Positions 30,574-44,727 of a stretch of 64,000 nucleotides of DNA are shown here, in pieces. How positions within the stretch are numbered: position 1 is the stretch's first letter; the number at the start of each line of letters is the position of its first letter. Position numbers and translations under genes: made by a program. The stretch covers positions 454,762 through 518,761 of the forward strand of contig JADCRB010000031.1 in NCBI GenBank assembly GCA_021464245.1, given 5' to 3'. The stretch is from Carallia brachiata (Eukaryota; Streptophyta; Magnoliopsida; Malpighiales; Rhizophoraceae). The notes under the pieces were generated by a model. That model had not been told where the DNA came from. It saw nothing but the letters and a program-made list of their open reading frames with translations, and made no database searches.

Positions 30574-33500
30574 CTCATATAATTCTCTTAACACAAAAGT
30601 GTTGCTTCCTCGTAAATTCTCTTTCATATGTTCTCTACTCATCTATTACTTGTATTAATTAATTGATCATGATCAAGCTCTTTGGTGGCTTGATTTTGGT
30701 TTAAGTTAAGTTATGAAAATCCAATACGTTAATGCAGTTTTTGTCTCTTACAATTAGTGTTTGTATAATTTCTCTTTCTTTTCAACCGAATTACGAATAA
30801 TAGGTTATTCATTTCCCACCAATTGTTATCGTTGATAAACAAAGAATGTCTAACTGAAAACAATAATCTAACTGACACAAGTCATCGGTGCACCCCAAAA
30901 AACAGAAAAAAAAAAAAAAAAAAAAAAGAAGAAGAAGAGAGAATTATGCTTACTAAAGCGACTAGTTTGATGGTGATGAGAACTAGTGGTCGGCGGTCAT
31001 GAAGGTCACCTTTCCTAAACTCAAGAATGAGTCCTACTTAAAGTAACAAAACCAGAATATTTATTGTCTGTTGGGTAGAATTTATGCGAACATATAACAA
31101 AGTATTAAAAATAATATTGAAATTTAAGTATATTTTGTTTGAATTCAAAATAGATTATAAATGCTGTGTTCGAGTTTTCATATTTTGAAAATTTTTTACG
31201 ATTTTTTTTTTAATTTTTCAATAGCATCGAGTCTTTGAATTTTTGTATGATTATCTCATTTAGTAGGGTAAGGACAACAATAGTTTTGATTTGGGGGACA
31301 AAGTTTAAACTTGATTATGCGCCTAATGATTTTCTATGGCGTCCTGCTAATGAATTTAACGTAACAAAATTTTTTTTGACTTTATGAACCTTTTCAAATG
31401 ATTTGTTTATAAAAGAAACTTAGTTAATAATACTAAACTTTTATTTATGATCTCACTCTCTCTTTATGGTATAACGAATTTTCAGTATTGGGGCAGTTTC
31501 AGCACATCAAATGGCCAGACTGTTCCATGCAAAATCCAACAAAACAAAGTTGTTTTTTTTAGCCATTAAAGCCAGTCAAGCGACAAGTGTTTACTAGAGA
31601 TCTCCTTTTTCTTTCCTTCCCTTCCTGGACGGCTACATTTAGTTTTTTTTTTTTTTTGGGGTTATGAGAGAGGTTTGAAGGCAGGAAAAAAAAAAAAAGA
31701 GAGTCGGTAACACTCAAACATAAAATTAAAAAATTTCAATAGAATATCTTAACTATTTCTTCTACAAACACGGACCACTTACACCCACTTCGGCAATGTA
31801 GTTGGAAAACGCTGTAAGTATGGAGCATGGACTATTGAATGAAGATGTAAGTGACAGCTGGGTCACATTGCTATCTTTTAAGTCACTTGGCATGTGGCAC
31901 ATGATATGTTTTTGGTCTTTCACTGACGATGAGGGAAAGAGGGGCAACGCGTTTTCTTTTGATTTTCTGTTCCTGTGAATAATGCATGAGGAGGAAATCA
32001 TACAACGCAACTGGTGGTTAGGAGCTCAATTATTACTCAACAATAAAGAGAGACTAAAATAAAACGCCAATAAGATAACATAGAGCTCACGCACAATACA
32101 TTTTTCAATATTTCGTCTACATTTGGAAGGAATTATTAAAGTATTTGTAGTTGACGTGATAGAGCCGAAATGATTTATTGATTAGCTCTAAAACTTCATA
32201 ATTGCACTGAGGTATCATGTTCATGGACATGGACGTGGATTTTTGATGCAATAATATTGCAAATTTACAAAAAAAATAATAATAATTTGAATTGTTAATT
32301 GTATATAAATTGAGTCAGATATGTACAATCCAACAATTATTATTGTATTTTTATATGCCCGCGTTGATTTGGGATCCACTAAAACTTTTCAATTGCAGTT
32401 TAATCAACGAACAGTTCATACCAAAGGAAATCTTGCGAATTACCCTTTAAAACCACATATGGGTCACTTGTCCTGCGTGCCAGTAGGGAGAAATCCATGC
32501 AGTAAGAGAATCATTTATGATTTGCTGCTTAAACTCTATTATCAAAGTTATAGATGTGTGGCTTTTAGAAAATATTTTAATAATTAGAACTCTTATTTCT
32601 AATTTAGAGATTTTAAATTTTAATTTTGAAAGAAAAAAAAATAAAATTTATGAAAAAAATTATTTTATTATATAACGAATAACTTAATAGACTGTTATGT
32701 TCTTGAAGTTTCGTTGAGTGTGAGATTAGGTTCGTTTTTTCTACCGATAGGAAAAAAAACAAAAGAAAAAAAAGAAAAAGAAAAAGTTCATAGATGCTCA
32801 TCCCAACGGCTACGCAGTCACTATGGGCCAGGGCTAAGGTGGAAGAGACTTTCAATGGATACTGGTCCCCGTTTGCCGCCTACAAAGTGCCAAAAACTGA
32901 AACCCTATTCCATTACACGTTTATCGTCATCTTCACTCCCTTATTGGCAGATTTGTCCCTTTTTATTCAAAGAACATCATCACGCTATAAGCCTACAACT
33001 ACAATACATAGGGAGCGATATGAAAGCAACGCGAGAATTGTATAATAATTTTCTTACATTTAGTTTTACATATTTTTTATTGTTACTATATTACTCTTTA
33101 AGTTATTTAATTTTTTTCCGTTTCAAATGCTTTTTACAAATATTTTCCTCTTGTCATCTTACGAAATTGGAATGGCAATGGAGATGTATTGGTGCCTACG
33201 TGATCACTTGCTTGCTTAACCAAATGATGAACAGTGAATTTTAGTAATTTCTCACCAAAAAAAGAATTTACCGATATCATTATTTGAACCAGTTGCGAGG
33301 AATTTCGATTTTTGAGGTTAAAAAAAAAAATGTTAAAGCACTATAGGAAAGCCTTTAATTGCCCCTGGGGTTATGCTAATAAGCGGCAAGTTATAGTTTA
33401 ATTGGTAGGTAATAATTAGCACACGCATTATTGGTCCGGGGAGCGCTTGCACAATTAGTGCAGCAATTAACCCAGTTTAATTATTCATATTTATGTAGCA

Positions 33501-34472
33501 ATATTCTCCTAAATGTATCCACTAGTCCAGAATTGTCTAATCCACTTATATTATAACTGAGAAGGATGCTATTAAGTAAACTTAAGTAGAATTAAAAACA
33601 CTTAATATTGATTCTCAACTTGGGTGCACATTTAATTCATTACACCAACTAGCCATGAAATATTGTCATTAGCAAATTTTGTTGTCAATTAATTCTAGTT
33701 GACATTCAATTTTTTTTTTAATTAAAAACAAATGCAGTCATAAATATATCATTTATCGTATCGTTTATCGTATCTGTAGACTGAATTAATAATAATTGGT
33801 ATCTCCCGTTTAAAGCTGTAAACTTCTATCTCAAACTGTATTGGCAGTATGCCAACAAATGTGAAGTCGAAAGTTCAAACCCTCAATCTCTCCAACTGTC
33901 CCCTTCCCCTCAACTAGTTGGTTTAAATTTAGAAAAGTTTAAAAAAAAAAAGAGTATTCCCATTTAAAAAGTCCATTTAACCATTCTTATATAGATAGAC
34001 TCACCACTAAAATATTGATGAACCCTCCCCACAATCGATCACGGTGTTAACGAATTTAAAATTTAATGGAATGCTTTAAACATAAATCCCAAGAAATTGA
34101 AGTCTGCGCATCTAAAGAAACTCGAATTCGTAAGGAAAAAAAGTCCAAGCCGTAAAGAGAAAAAGCTTCTGAATTACCACTAAACTAACAACTTCAATAA
34201 TGATTTGAGAGTCAAATTTGAGAATCACATGCTACCAAACATTGCATACTTTTTTTTTTCCTGCTACTATTCCTTGCACTAAGGGGAAAACTACAGGCAT
34301 AAAAATTCAGTAATGATGGTCTTGAGGAAATTAAAAAGAAAGCAATCAATTTGACAATTTAATAACATGGGTATATGATTGGAAAAGAATGAATATCAAT
34401 CAATAACAAAAACTGTGAAAAAAAAAAGAATTGTGGACAAAAAAAAGGATCAAAAAAATAAAAAAAAAATGG
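30574..34472. other. Intergenic, no recognisable gene
   Basis: The CbbY-like gene (+) and the methyltransferase gene (-) converge on this 3.9-kb region. It is AT-rich with poly-A at about 30906-30930 and many T runs. ORFs at 32321-32587 and 32714-33244 give no recognisable protein. I see no repeats with clear ends. Confidence 0.5.
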
Positions 34473-35246
34473 CTAACGAAGGAATCGTTGCTTTTTCTTT
34501 TTTCTAAAGATAACCTCAGTGTCGAGCCCAAACCCATCGACCGGCCGAACCTCAACCAACTCGGACTCTTTAAACAGCTCAACCAATGGCCCCACACTAT
34601 ACAAGTCGTTGGCCGAGTACTTATCGGCCCGTCGCGATAACAACACGTGTAACACGCAAACGCCGCCGGGCTTCAGCGTCCGTTCGATCTCCCCGACAAA
34701 CTTCCACGGGTACAGGGCGTGATCGAAAACGTTGGAGAACTGAAAGTCAAAAGTTGCGTTGTCGAACGGCTGCGCATGAAAGTCTCCCTTCACCACAAGT
34801 GGCGGGCAAGGCGCCAGGTCAATGCCGATTGAGTCGGCGACGCCCACGCGCCGCAGCGCCTCCACTTCCTGACCGACGCGGGCGCCGATGGACAGCGACT
34901 TTGAATGGTTGGAAAGGAGGCCCCTTTGCTTGAGGGAGTCGAAGAGGTGGGCAAAGACGCGGACTTTGCGGTCCCAATCGCGGGTTTTCCATATCTGACG
35001 GAGCCTGGGGTTCAGGGTTTTGTTGAGCTGGCGCTGGATGTAGGCATTGTAAGAGGTGTATCCCGGTCGGATTCGTAGGCCGGCGGTTTTGTTGTTGGAA
35101 AAGGTGGTTGATTTGTGGATTTGGGAGGTGGGTTTCCGGTGAAGGAAAGACTGAGAGGCTAGGAATGTCAGGACGGCGAGAGAGAGGAAGAGAGATAGAA
35201 GAAAGGGTTTGAGTAGGAGGGGCATCTTCGGTATAAGGGTGTTCAT
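34473..35246 (-). CDS. Membrane-anchored SAM methyltransferase-like protein
   Basis: A single-exon ORF of 257 residues. A hydrophobic segment at about residues 10-32 (LLLKPFLLSLFLSLAVLTF) would anchor it as a type II membrane protein, possibly in the Golgi. The C-terminal ~150 residues look like a class I methyltransferase core: SIGIDLAP as the acidic end of strand 2, DFHAQPFDNATFDFQFSNV as the motif II/III region, and LKPGGVCVLH as the late motif. The glycine-rich motif I is weak (SIGARVGQEVEALRRVG), so catalysis is not assured. A likely counterpart is At4g24805, which lies beside MA3 and STICHEL-like genes in Arabidopsis as here. The substrate is unknown. A methionine at residue 8 is an alternative start. 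Confidence 0.75.
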   Translation of the reverse strand: MNTLIPKMPLLLKPFLLSLFLSLAVLTFLASQSFLHRKPTSQIHKSTTFSNNKTAGLRIRPGYTSYNAYIQRQLNKTLNPRLRQIWKTRDWDRKVRVFAHLFDSLKQRGLLSNHSKSLSIGARVGQEVEALRRVGVADSIGIDLAPCPPLVVKGDFHAQPFDNATFDFQFSNVFDHALYPWKFVGEIERTLKPGGVCVLHVLLSRRADKYSANDLYSVGPLVELFKESELVEVRPVDGFGLDTEVIFRKKKKQRFLR

Positions 35247-35490
35247 TATTTTTGCATCTGCTATGATCTCTCTCTCTCTCTCTCTGTTTTTCTGTGACTT
35301 TGAGAGTGCATATGGAGAAACAGAGAGAGATAGAAAGAGAGAGAGAGACCAAGCTTGTCAAAATTGAGGATTTTGATGACAGAGGCTTTGACGTCTTGTA
35401 ATGGAGACAAACAGAGATTAGGCAAATTGGATGGTGATTTGAGGCGAAAATGGAGGAAGGCTATGATGATATTGATGAAGTCTATGATGC

Positions 35491-35526
<36 letters not shown>

Positions 35527-35660
35527 GTGGATTGGTTTGGTTGGTGGGATGGTATCGTCTTGTGAGAGAAGTTTGGCATTGCTCCTGTGATAAGAGACGC
35601 TTTGGTTTGGTTTTCTCTATGGATGGTGAAAGGCAAAGAATAAACGGCAAACGCTATTTG
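35247..35660 (-). promoter_or_regulatory. 5' UTR/promoter of the methyltransferase-like gene
   Basis: (GA)n or (CT)n tracts at about 35267-35285 and 35491-35519 and GA-rich sequence at 35320-35350 flank the start codon region, typical of plant 5' leaders. No TATA box is obvious. Confidence 0.4.
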
Positions 35661-38600
35661 TCTTTTTTTCCCATCTTTTTATCCTCTTGAAATTGCCAAG
35701 ACACGACATTCCCAAATAAATTTCGAGAATATAATATTCTAGTCCAGGTTTACTATTGCACTTAACTACATAACATCGATGTTAACTCACATATAGATGA
35801 ACTTAACGAATTTTTATATTTAAAATTAGTAAATATTAAATTTAATTATTATATTTATAATACTAATTTTTGGACCAAAAATTAAAAAAAAAATGATGGA
35901 ACTCACCATAAACTCTCGTTAATCCTTATCTCTATCTCGTCTTCCAATCAATTTTGTGAGCAAAGACTGACAAAACAATAAAATAAAAAGATTTTGAAAT
36001 TAAATCACTTGTGTCCAAATGTCCACGTAAAAGCTAGAGTTTTTAAGACGGACAAGTTATAAAATACAATTGATTGAACTAGATTAATAATGATCACATA
36101 TATGTCAAAATATGAAAGATATACGAACAACACTTATATAACATAATTTGTTCAAAAAACAAAAAACACTTACACAACATAATCTGTAAGATGGGATGCA
36201 TCATGCGTCAAATGATGTAATTCCCCTCCCCCCCTTTTTTTTTTGTCTTATGTTTTTTTTCCCCCTAAATTATGAGTAAAGGGAATGTAAAAGGTTAAAA
36301 AGCTCAAAAAAAAAATAAATAATTCCAACGGTAAATAAGTAAGTTCACGAGATTTTAAAACCGCTGAAGCTGTACACGTCCGCCCGTGATTGGAATTTTT
36401 TATTTTTTTATGTTTTCAATTCCATTATTGGCTTCGGTATCCGAACCAGAGAATGCAGCCGTATAAACAAACGAGAAGGCGGTTTAGGTGTGTATTATTC
36501 GTAGCATGGAAAATTAAATTAAATAATACCTGTCCACATCTTGTGCAATATATTCAAAGCAACATTTTTTTTTTGGACATAAGCAACTAAAATTTCATGT
36601 CATGTTTCAAACAATTTTCATATTGTACCAAAAAAAATCTTTTATGTTTGATCTTTGCTTTCTCAACCAGTATATAAATAAAATGCAATATCCAAAATTG
36701 ATGTGGCAAAATAAATTTTTTTTCTATTTTATTTGCAAATTATATATCTATTTTTAACTACGCTAATAATTTTCTTATTGCCCATAATAATAAATAATTA
36801 TGATTGAATGCGAATTCACTCTACATCATATCAAAATTCTATGTTATTTTTAATTAAATCCCAATAATTGGAGAGCTTGTTAAGAAAAATTAAAAGTCGC
36901 ATTCACAACAAGGCACAATCAATGCGTGATCAGGAATTATGTTATGGAGATGCTTCCTTGGGGGGACGAAGCCACGCGTGAGTATGAAAGTGTTATCATT
37001 TTCGAGGAATTGAAAAAAAAATGTTGAAGAAGAAGTTTTGTCATTATGTTAAAACTAAATAGCCTTGTGTCATTACACCACTCCAGCCGAAATAATTTAA
37101 TTTGCACATTAAAGAAACTTGAAAACTAATTCATATTTTGGGTCGATCACAATGGCTAACGCCTCCCCTGTTTTAATATATTTGCCATTTTTCTGGGGCA
37201 TGGGAGGAGCGTTTTGTGGCATGAAAAATGTGTGGACTATGCATCAATCTGAAGTTATAAACAAATAAAGCCAAACATACATATGATCATGCAATATCGT
37301 AGAAGTGGCTAGTAATTTTATTAGAAATTATAACCTTTAGTCTTCTATAAAATTGATGTACAAATTCAACTCAATGTACAGTGCAACACTAATAAGACCA
37401 TCAAATGTTACTCCTACACTCTCATTTTGTGAATAAAGAAAATAAAAAATTATCAACTTTGTTGACGGGCTTAGGAAAACAAAAAATTAAGGCGTAGATT
37501 AAACAATAGTAATAAGGTGCCCCATCAAGGAACGGTAAAATTATTGCGTACTTTTGATTGCTTGCCATGGTTACAAAATTGGAAAGCAAGTTACAAATAC
37601 AATTAATCCAAAAGGCCTATTTCAGAGACAGGTTTAACTTGGAGCAATGCAATCTGAATCAACACTTTAATAATAACTAGTAGTCGTATACTATATAACA
37701 TGATCTATTACCTTTTTAATCAGCTAGATTTCATAAATAGAACAAATAATTAGGATGAAAATTATTGCAGAGGACAGTCTCAATTGGTGAAATAATCTAA
37801 TTACGAGTTAACACATCACAATTTCTGAATTTAAGTTAATAAGTAACTCAATTTTTCAGTAATCAACCATTCATATCCAACTAACTAGTTATTAAAATCT
37901 AACCAGCTGTCCTAATATTAATTACCCTGGTTTTGATACTCTACAAAACAAACAAAGGTTGTGAATCGATTAGTATAATAAAGATTAGAGTTGCTTTGAC
38001 AGGTTATATAAAATAAATAAGAGTAATACTAAATAATTTTAAATAAGTAATTATATAATCTCATATAATAATTTTGGCAATTTATTAATTTTTTATTTTT
38101 TTATAAATTTAATTATTTAATAACTCATATTATTTTTGAATCTACTTTCAAAAAATTTAAGTGAAGTTATTAAAATTTTTCAACAAATAAATAATTAGCT
38201 CCGCCTAGTTACTAAGCAAGTATTATAAGTGTTCTTTTGATTCTTTCAAAAGAGACGAGTACGTCCCGGGTCTATCAAAGCCTAACTTAAAACAAAAACT
38301 GGGAATGCAAATGGGAATGGGAAACTACTTTAAATTCGGAAACCGAGAAGCATATTTTAGTGAAGACAACAAAAGGGTTGGCTGAACGTGCACGGAAAGT
38401 GATATAATAATTTAACAAAAATTCTGTTTTATAACTACTCTTCCATAAAATTCTAATGCTAAAAACGATAATATTATATGATTTTAAATAAATAGTATTA
38501 AATAACAACACACAATTGTATTTAATTACATATGACATTTTTTATTTGTAAATTTAGTCTTCTAATTAATTTATATTATTTTATTATATTAAAACTACCG

Positions 38601-38866
38601 AAGTTAAGTATTCTATTTTTTTTTTTCCCTACTACAAGGGGTGTGTGTAAGGGAGCTGCACGGTGGTGGTCAATGCGTTCACTGAAATTCTTGGCCCCAA
38701 ATCTTTTCATTAGCCGCGACCGTAAAAAAATCTTTGCTTTGCAAGTGAGCGGAAGTTAAGGGTAAGGGTTTTTTTTTTTTTCGGTCATGAGCGTAAGTTA
38801 AGGCTATTTCTTCTTCTTTTTTTCTTTTTTTTTTTTTTTATCTAGTAAGGTTTTTTTTTTTTTTTA
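35661..38866. other. Intergenic, no recognisable gene
   Basis: This is 3.2 kb of AT-rich sequence. Short ORFs (for example 36390-36590, 38532-38759) lack recognisable motifs. AT-rich MITE-like patches around 38.02-38.20 kb and 38.46-38.53 kb resemble each other and similar sequence near 10.9-11.05 kb, but have no definable ends. Confidence 0.45.
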
Positions 38867-39348
38867 TTTCAAAAAAAGCATAATTAAAGTAAAAGAGAAA
38901 TTCTAACAGGCCAAAAAATTTTATGAATATCTTGCTGCAGGTTAAACACTGCTTCAGGCAAAGAATCCTCAGTCCACAAGGACAGGTTCTGCTTCACAAG
39001 GCCCAGCAGGCAAACCCATTACTTGACGCTTCCAAGTCCAAACATGATTAAAGCCGTCACAATGTCCAGTAGATTGTCATGCCAATTGGTAAAAAGATAA
39101 AACCTTACCAGCAGGAAGCTGTTATGGTAGCATGGAGCTATTATAGTAGCAGTGGGTTGTTCACATATTTTATATATTTAGGAAAAGAAAATAAATTGGA
39201 TGACAAATCACGTATTCTTCTTGGCTGTTGGGATGCATATATTTCAGGATTCTTTGCCTGAAGTAGTGTTTAATCTGCAGCAAGATATTCATAAAATCTT
39301 TTGGCCTGTTAGAATTTCTCTTTTACTTTGACTATGCTTTTTTTGAAA
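38867..39348. mobile_element. Foldback element with 103-bp inverted arms
   Basis: The left arm 38867-38969 and the right arm 39246-39348 are near-perfect inverse complements, sharing GAGAAATTCTAACAGGCC, TATGAATATCTTGCTGCAG and CTTCAGGCAAAGAATCCT. Outside the arms the pairing continues into T- and A-runs. The 276-bp loop holds an open but unrecognised 60-codon ORF. I see no clear target duplication because the flanks are homopolymers. Confidence 0.75.
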
Positions 39349-40731
39349 CAAAAAAAAAAAAAAAAGAAATACCTCCGCCTCACAACGGATCATAAGCTCT
39401 TCTGCCCGTCTGTAGGCCCAAAAAGCCTAAAAACAATTTTTCTTTGTGAAAACGAGTGAAATATGATTAGTCTTTTTTTTTTTTGTTACTTTCTAAGCGT
39501 TGCTACTTAGCTTTTATTTTTAATTTTTCAGAGTTGAAAGGTTAGTGTGGCACATGCTGCCCAATGTATTAACATAACCATTAATTTTACAAATTTTTAT
39601 TTAGTCGCCGTAATAATGTAATTTATATGTTAAGGATCTGTGTACTACATTTCGACAATGAAGCCCTTCTTGAAAAGGCAAAATCTACCTTTAGAAGTCG
39701 CCACCAGCTTCTAGTACATAAGCCCGACAATAAAATGTACCCGCGGATGTTCATGCATCTTCCTTGTCACATGTACCAAAGCCTAGAAGCCACATCAACA
39801 AAGCAATTGGATTAACCATGGTAATTAAAGAAAAGGAAGTAACTAAATTGTCAAAGAAGTGACAAAAATAGTTAAACACAATTTTTTAAAATAAAAACTA
39901 ATGACATAAAATAATGTGTGAATGCAATAATTAGATGCGGGAATTAGACAGGCCCAACATTATTCAGTTTTAATCTATTGCAGTGAATATTACTTTTAAT
40001 GAATAGTGCATCAACTACAACTAATTGTTAAAAAATTGTTACGATTAAACAATATAAACTTGCATCTAATCTATGTGTTAACGTAATAAAAATAAATTTT
40101 TAAATATACATTACAGTAGAAAACCGAAGGCTGTTGAGAAAGTTTTGTTTCCCAAATTTTAAAAGTTGGACTAGTGTTCATGGCGGACTTCATTTTTCTG
40201 GTCGTTTAATTAGGCATTTCAAGGAAATTCATTGGTGGTACCTTGGGGAAGTATTTGGACATAGGAGCATCCATCACCCATTGTTGGCTGTTCGCCTACC
40301 TAACTGAAGGGCAACTCGTCGGCAGGCAAAATGTGTTCCTACCATCAGAATCAAATAGCCAAAAGCAATAACAATATATAGGATTTCAACCAACAAAAAC
40401 ATATAGGAACAGAAAGAAGGAAAATTAAACATCAATTAAAATCCCCATATTGCATGTAAAAGCAGCGACTGTCATAATTTAGCTTATCACATGCCTTCCC
40501 CTGCGACATAATACTAAGCACTATGTTAATTGAACGAGGAAAAACCTTTATACATTGGCTGGGATCACGTAAATCTCCATCAGATGACCACAAAAAGAAG
40601 AAACATCAGAAGGAATTCAAACATCCCATATCTAATCTATCCACTGCTTAAAAGGAAGACCACCAAACAGTACATGGGAGGTAATGCGCAACAACATACA
40701 AGAGAAAAACAAATGGAAGTACAGCTTCTTC
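39349..40731. other. Intergenic and 3' flank of the MA3 gene
   Basis: AT-rich, no recognisable gene. The 3' UTR of the MA3 gene should occupy the right-hand end, since its stop codon is at 40732-40734. Confidence 0.5.
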
Positions 40732-43674
40732 TCAAGCAGCTGCGGCACGTGGGAGGGCGACATCTGCAGCAGAGGACCCGAAAGATTGTATGATCCAACC
40801 TTTCTTCTGGGCATACTGCACATAGAAACTGAATTTTTCCCTTGCATTTGGAATGTCTAGAGCTAGATCATCAAGACCATCCCTAATCCGGGTGAAGCCT
40901 TTGGTCATCTGATTGATGGTGATCAGCCCTTCATCGAAACAGACCTGGAGGAGATCCAGCATTGAATCATTCTTTTTCTCCATAGCCATAACCAGTGCCT
41001 TCTTTACCACCTCATGGTTGAAAAAGGGCATTCCAAGATCACGGATGCATTGGCAAGCTTCGCTCACAACACCACCAGTCTCGTACTCCTCGAGGAGCTT
41101 CAATATCTTGTCCTTTGCATCCTCCACAGCCCAGCCAGTCCCACCTCCCCAGCACCTCAGGATCCTCTCTCCAGCATGACGGGCAGCAATCATTGATCGA
41201 GCCATGCGTACAGTTTGACTCCCACTGCAATTCAGTGGCAACTTGCTGCCTATCTCCTCTAGATTCAGTGGAGCCAAGACATCATCAATCACAGCCCTAG
41301 CCAGAAAGAGCGCAAGCTCGTTTGAAGCATCCAATATGTCCAAAGCTGTATCTTCGGCAGATTCCAGAAGCATGAAAAAACCATTCACTATATCCTCAGT
41401 TGAAAAAATCTCAATGTGAAGAGCTGAGAGCAGAACAGATGCCATTTCTTTCTCCCTGTTCTTCCTGTCCATGGCCAGTGTGATCAGTTTTTTAAGAAAA
41501 ACTGGATTAAACTCGGGCATCCCAAGATCTTCAAGACTCTGAATCAGTTCAGGAATATCATCTGAGAGAAAATACTCGTGAATTATTATCACAACCTCCT
41601 CCTTATACTGCCTCAACTTCTCATCTTCAGCTTGCGTCCGTCCACCGTCACCAGAGGATTTCATGAAAGATGGATCAAGCCATCCCTCAGATATAGCCTT
41701 GGGCACAATGGACTGGAACAAGGTTTTTGCAGATGGTATATCAAGAGCAAGGTCATCAAGGGCCTCTGTTAGCCGAGCAAAGCCCTTCACCATTTGACTG
41801 GAACTTATTAGGCCTTCCTCATGAGCTTCCTTCAACAGCTTCAGTATAAGGGGCTCAGCACTTTGAATCTCCATAGCAAGTACCAAAGCCCTCTTAACAA
41901 CCTCATGATGAAAGAATGAAACTCCTAATCCCCTTATGCACCTACAAGCCTCAAAGGCATCACCATTCTCTACATATTCCCTCAACAAATCAGCAATCTT
42001 TTTCTTGACTTCCTCAACAGTAAAGTGGGTGCTTCCACCCCATCTCCTCTCCACAAGTTCCGCGTGATGGGGAGCAGACAGATAGCTCTTCTCGGCAGTC
42101 TGGAGAACCTGGAATCCCTTCGATGATTCTGGAATGGTCTTCTTTGCTCTTGTGAGAAAAGCTGGAGGTAGGATCTCATCAACCACAGCACGAGCTACAA
42201 ATAGAGCAAGAATATCCACTGCATCAAGTATGTCTACTGCTAGATCATCAGCAGACTCGAGAAGCATGACAAATCCATCCCTAATTTGAGAGGGGCTAAT
42301 GACATCTGCATAAAGTGCAGATAGCAGAACTGATGCCATTTCCTTCTCCTTATCATGCCTATCCATGGCCATGGAAACAAGCCGCTTAATAAAGTAAGGA
42401 TGAAACTTGCTTGATCCAAGTTCTCTAAGGTCAGATGCTGCCACTTCCACATCACAGGTACTAAAGTACTCTTCTACTATTGAAACAACAGCCTTTTTAT
42501 ACTCATCTAAGGGGTCTGAGATAGTTGCCCCAACAAGCTGATATGGTTCCTGAGCAGATTTGGAGAATATTAGAGAAATGCCAACAGAAAATTCATGATC
42601 AGAATAGAAACATTCATATTTATTTTAACTAATGTACCAAATATTCACTGCAATTACCTCTCCACTGTCATAGTTAGGATCATTGCGGTCAATGTGAGAT
42701 TCTCCATCAGTGTCAAGTAATTTTCCCCATGTGCCCTTGCCACCACCACCATCTGATACAATAAATGTAAACGGATGATTAATCGGGCATCAAGCCAATC
42801 AGAAATTGCATTGTAAGCACATTCAGGCCAACATGAATACATTTTACACCAAGCATGAACATGGGGAAATGATTTGGTCTACCAACATGCCATCCATGAT
42901 AATTTTTTTTGTCCATCAAGAGGCATACAAGACTTTACCAGCCAAATATGTCCTAAAACTTCACCGCACCAGGTTAGCAGTTAGAAGAGAAAATGCATGA
43001 GTCCTGCTATTAGCATGTCATACTGCAGTGAATATGCAGTACGGAATCCATATTTAGTATCAAATCTATATTCCAAAGCATATTCCCCCTATAGCTTTGT
43101 TTTGGAGGAAAAATCACTTTGAGTAGCTTTCTGTCTGCCATATTTTCTTCTTTATTATCCCCACATTCATTGAGCAGATTGCAAATTTATGAGGATAGAA
43201 GCATAAAAATTTAAACCATCGAATAGGACAATAAGATGACTCAAGACCATGTTAACTCCTTGTTCAAATGCAACAAAATTGAGGCATCTATGATATGAAC
43301 ATTAGAAAATAACAAAAGCAAGAAACTATATTGCCGCTCAGTTACCAAACAAACAATAATAAGTCACACCTATCAGCCAAAAAAAAAAAAAAAAGTTCAC
43401 GTCTCATGATAGCATATAAACAGACAGACTCACCTTTCTTCACACGTATAAACTTCCCCGAGTGTGACCGTCGCACATGTCTAACTGCAATCCCAGCCGT
43501 AGATGCCCTTCCAGCAGCAGGAACTTTTAAGTAATGCTCGGGAAGAATGGCTGATGGGGATCTTGGTGATGAGGACAAACTCTTTGCAGATGATGGTAAA
43601 TTCTCCACATTCAGGCTAGCTATTTTCAACATTTCCCTCTGTTCATCCGTCAGAAATCCCTCATTCGACGTCAT
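40732..43674 (-). CDS. MA3-domain translation regulatory factor (four MA3 domains)
   Basis: Three exons: 43674-43434, 42752-42658 and 42549-40732, all joining in phase, 717 residues. After a serine-rich N-terminus come four MA3 domains at about residues 125-245, 289-410, 426-547 and 587-708, each with the KEMASVLLSALY or VVKRALVLAME type of helix and the DDLALDIP signature. Four MA3 domains in tandem are the plant MRF/ECIP1 architecture, related to animal PDCD4, which binds eIF4A. Arabidopsis MRF1 promotes translation under energy stress and ECIP1 interacts with EIN2. By neighbours it matches At4g24800. The coding sequence is fully open, unlike several neighbours. The start ATG gives MTSNEGFLTDEQREMLKIAS, typical of the family. 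Confidence 0.9.
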
Positions 43675-44700
43675 TTACAATTCACAAATTCTTCACAATC
43701 ACTCAATCTAAACACTAGAAACAACAACATTAGATCATTTGCTCATAAAAGAGTCCTCAAAATTCATTATAAAATATTTACCGACAAATGCGAACAATAA
43801 ATTCTAGATTACTTCCAACTTTCAAAAGTCAGAAAAATCCGCCCCATTTCCAGCATGGAACAATTGGAAAAAGGAAAAAAAACATATAGATACAAAATTT
43901 AAACATAAAATGATAATACACGCCCATTATTTGAATTTGATGGAATGATAAGTATAGTACAGTTAACGGTTCAAATTTCAATAATGCTCCTGTCATTATT
44001 TTGTGATTAATTTTTGAGTCGTGGGACTCCTGGAAAAATTGGAAAATTGTAATTTTTTGCCCAAAAAAAATTAAACATGAAATCCAGACAGAGTCAAGCA
44101 TAACCGTCAGGACCACCTAAATTAATAATTTAAAAATCACTAACGCTGAAAAGTATAAGCATATTATCCACACAAAAAAAACTGTAAATAAAATTGAAAC
44201 ATATAATCCAATAAAAATTAAGTTGCCGTGTTTCTCCACTTCCCTGAGTTACCAAACTACGTTAAAATCCAAGATTCAGGAATTCGTTTTCTTTCAGATT
44301 CCTCCTTTTTCTCAGCAACCAAACATAAGATTAAAGATTTGAAAAAAAAAACACACACACAAAAAACAAACGAGTGGCGAAAGAGACAGAGCGAACCTGT
44401 AAGCGGGAGAATATACGGTAGAAGACGATTGAATCGAAAAACCCGAATCCGATTCTTCTGTGCTTGGCCCGGATCTCGAGCCAAGACAGGAGAAGCAATC
44501 GGATCTTTCCAACAAATATTTCCGAACGGACTAAAACAAGAAAAAAAAAAAAAGAAAGACGAACCAATCTGAAAACCCTAGATCAAGAGGAGGTCCGGGT
44601 CCGTTGAACGGTGGATCCCGAATACAAAGTAATTTTTACAGGTCCGAGCGTATCTCACTCTGGAGAAAGAGATGGAGAGAGACAGCGGAATGGATGAGGC
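43675..44700 (-). promoter_or_regulatory. 5' UTR of the MA3 gene (probably intron-containing)
   Basis: This is the minus-strand leader between the TATA box at 44728-44734 and the ATG at 43674. A length of about 1 kb suggests an intron in the 5' UTR, but I cannot fix its ends. It contains short upstream ORFs of unknown relevance. The 44.23-44.70 kb part is less AT-rich and likely exonic. Confidence 0.4.
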
Positions 44701-44727
44701 CGAAACGAATGAGAGAGAGGGATTGCA

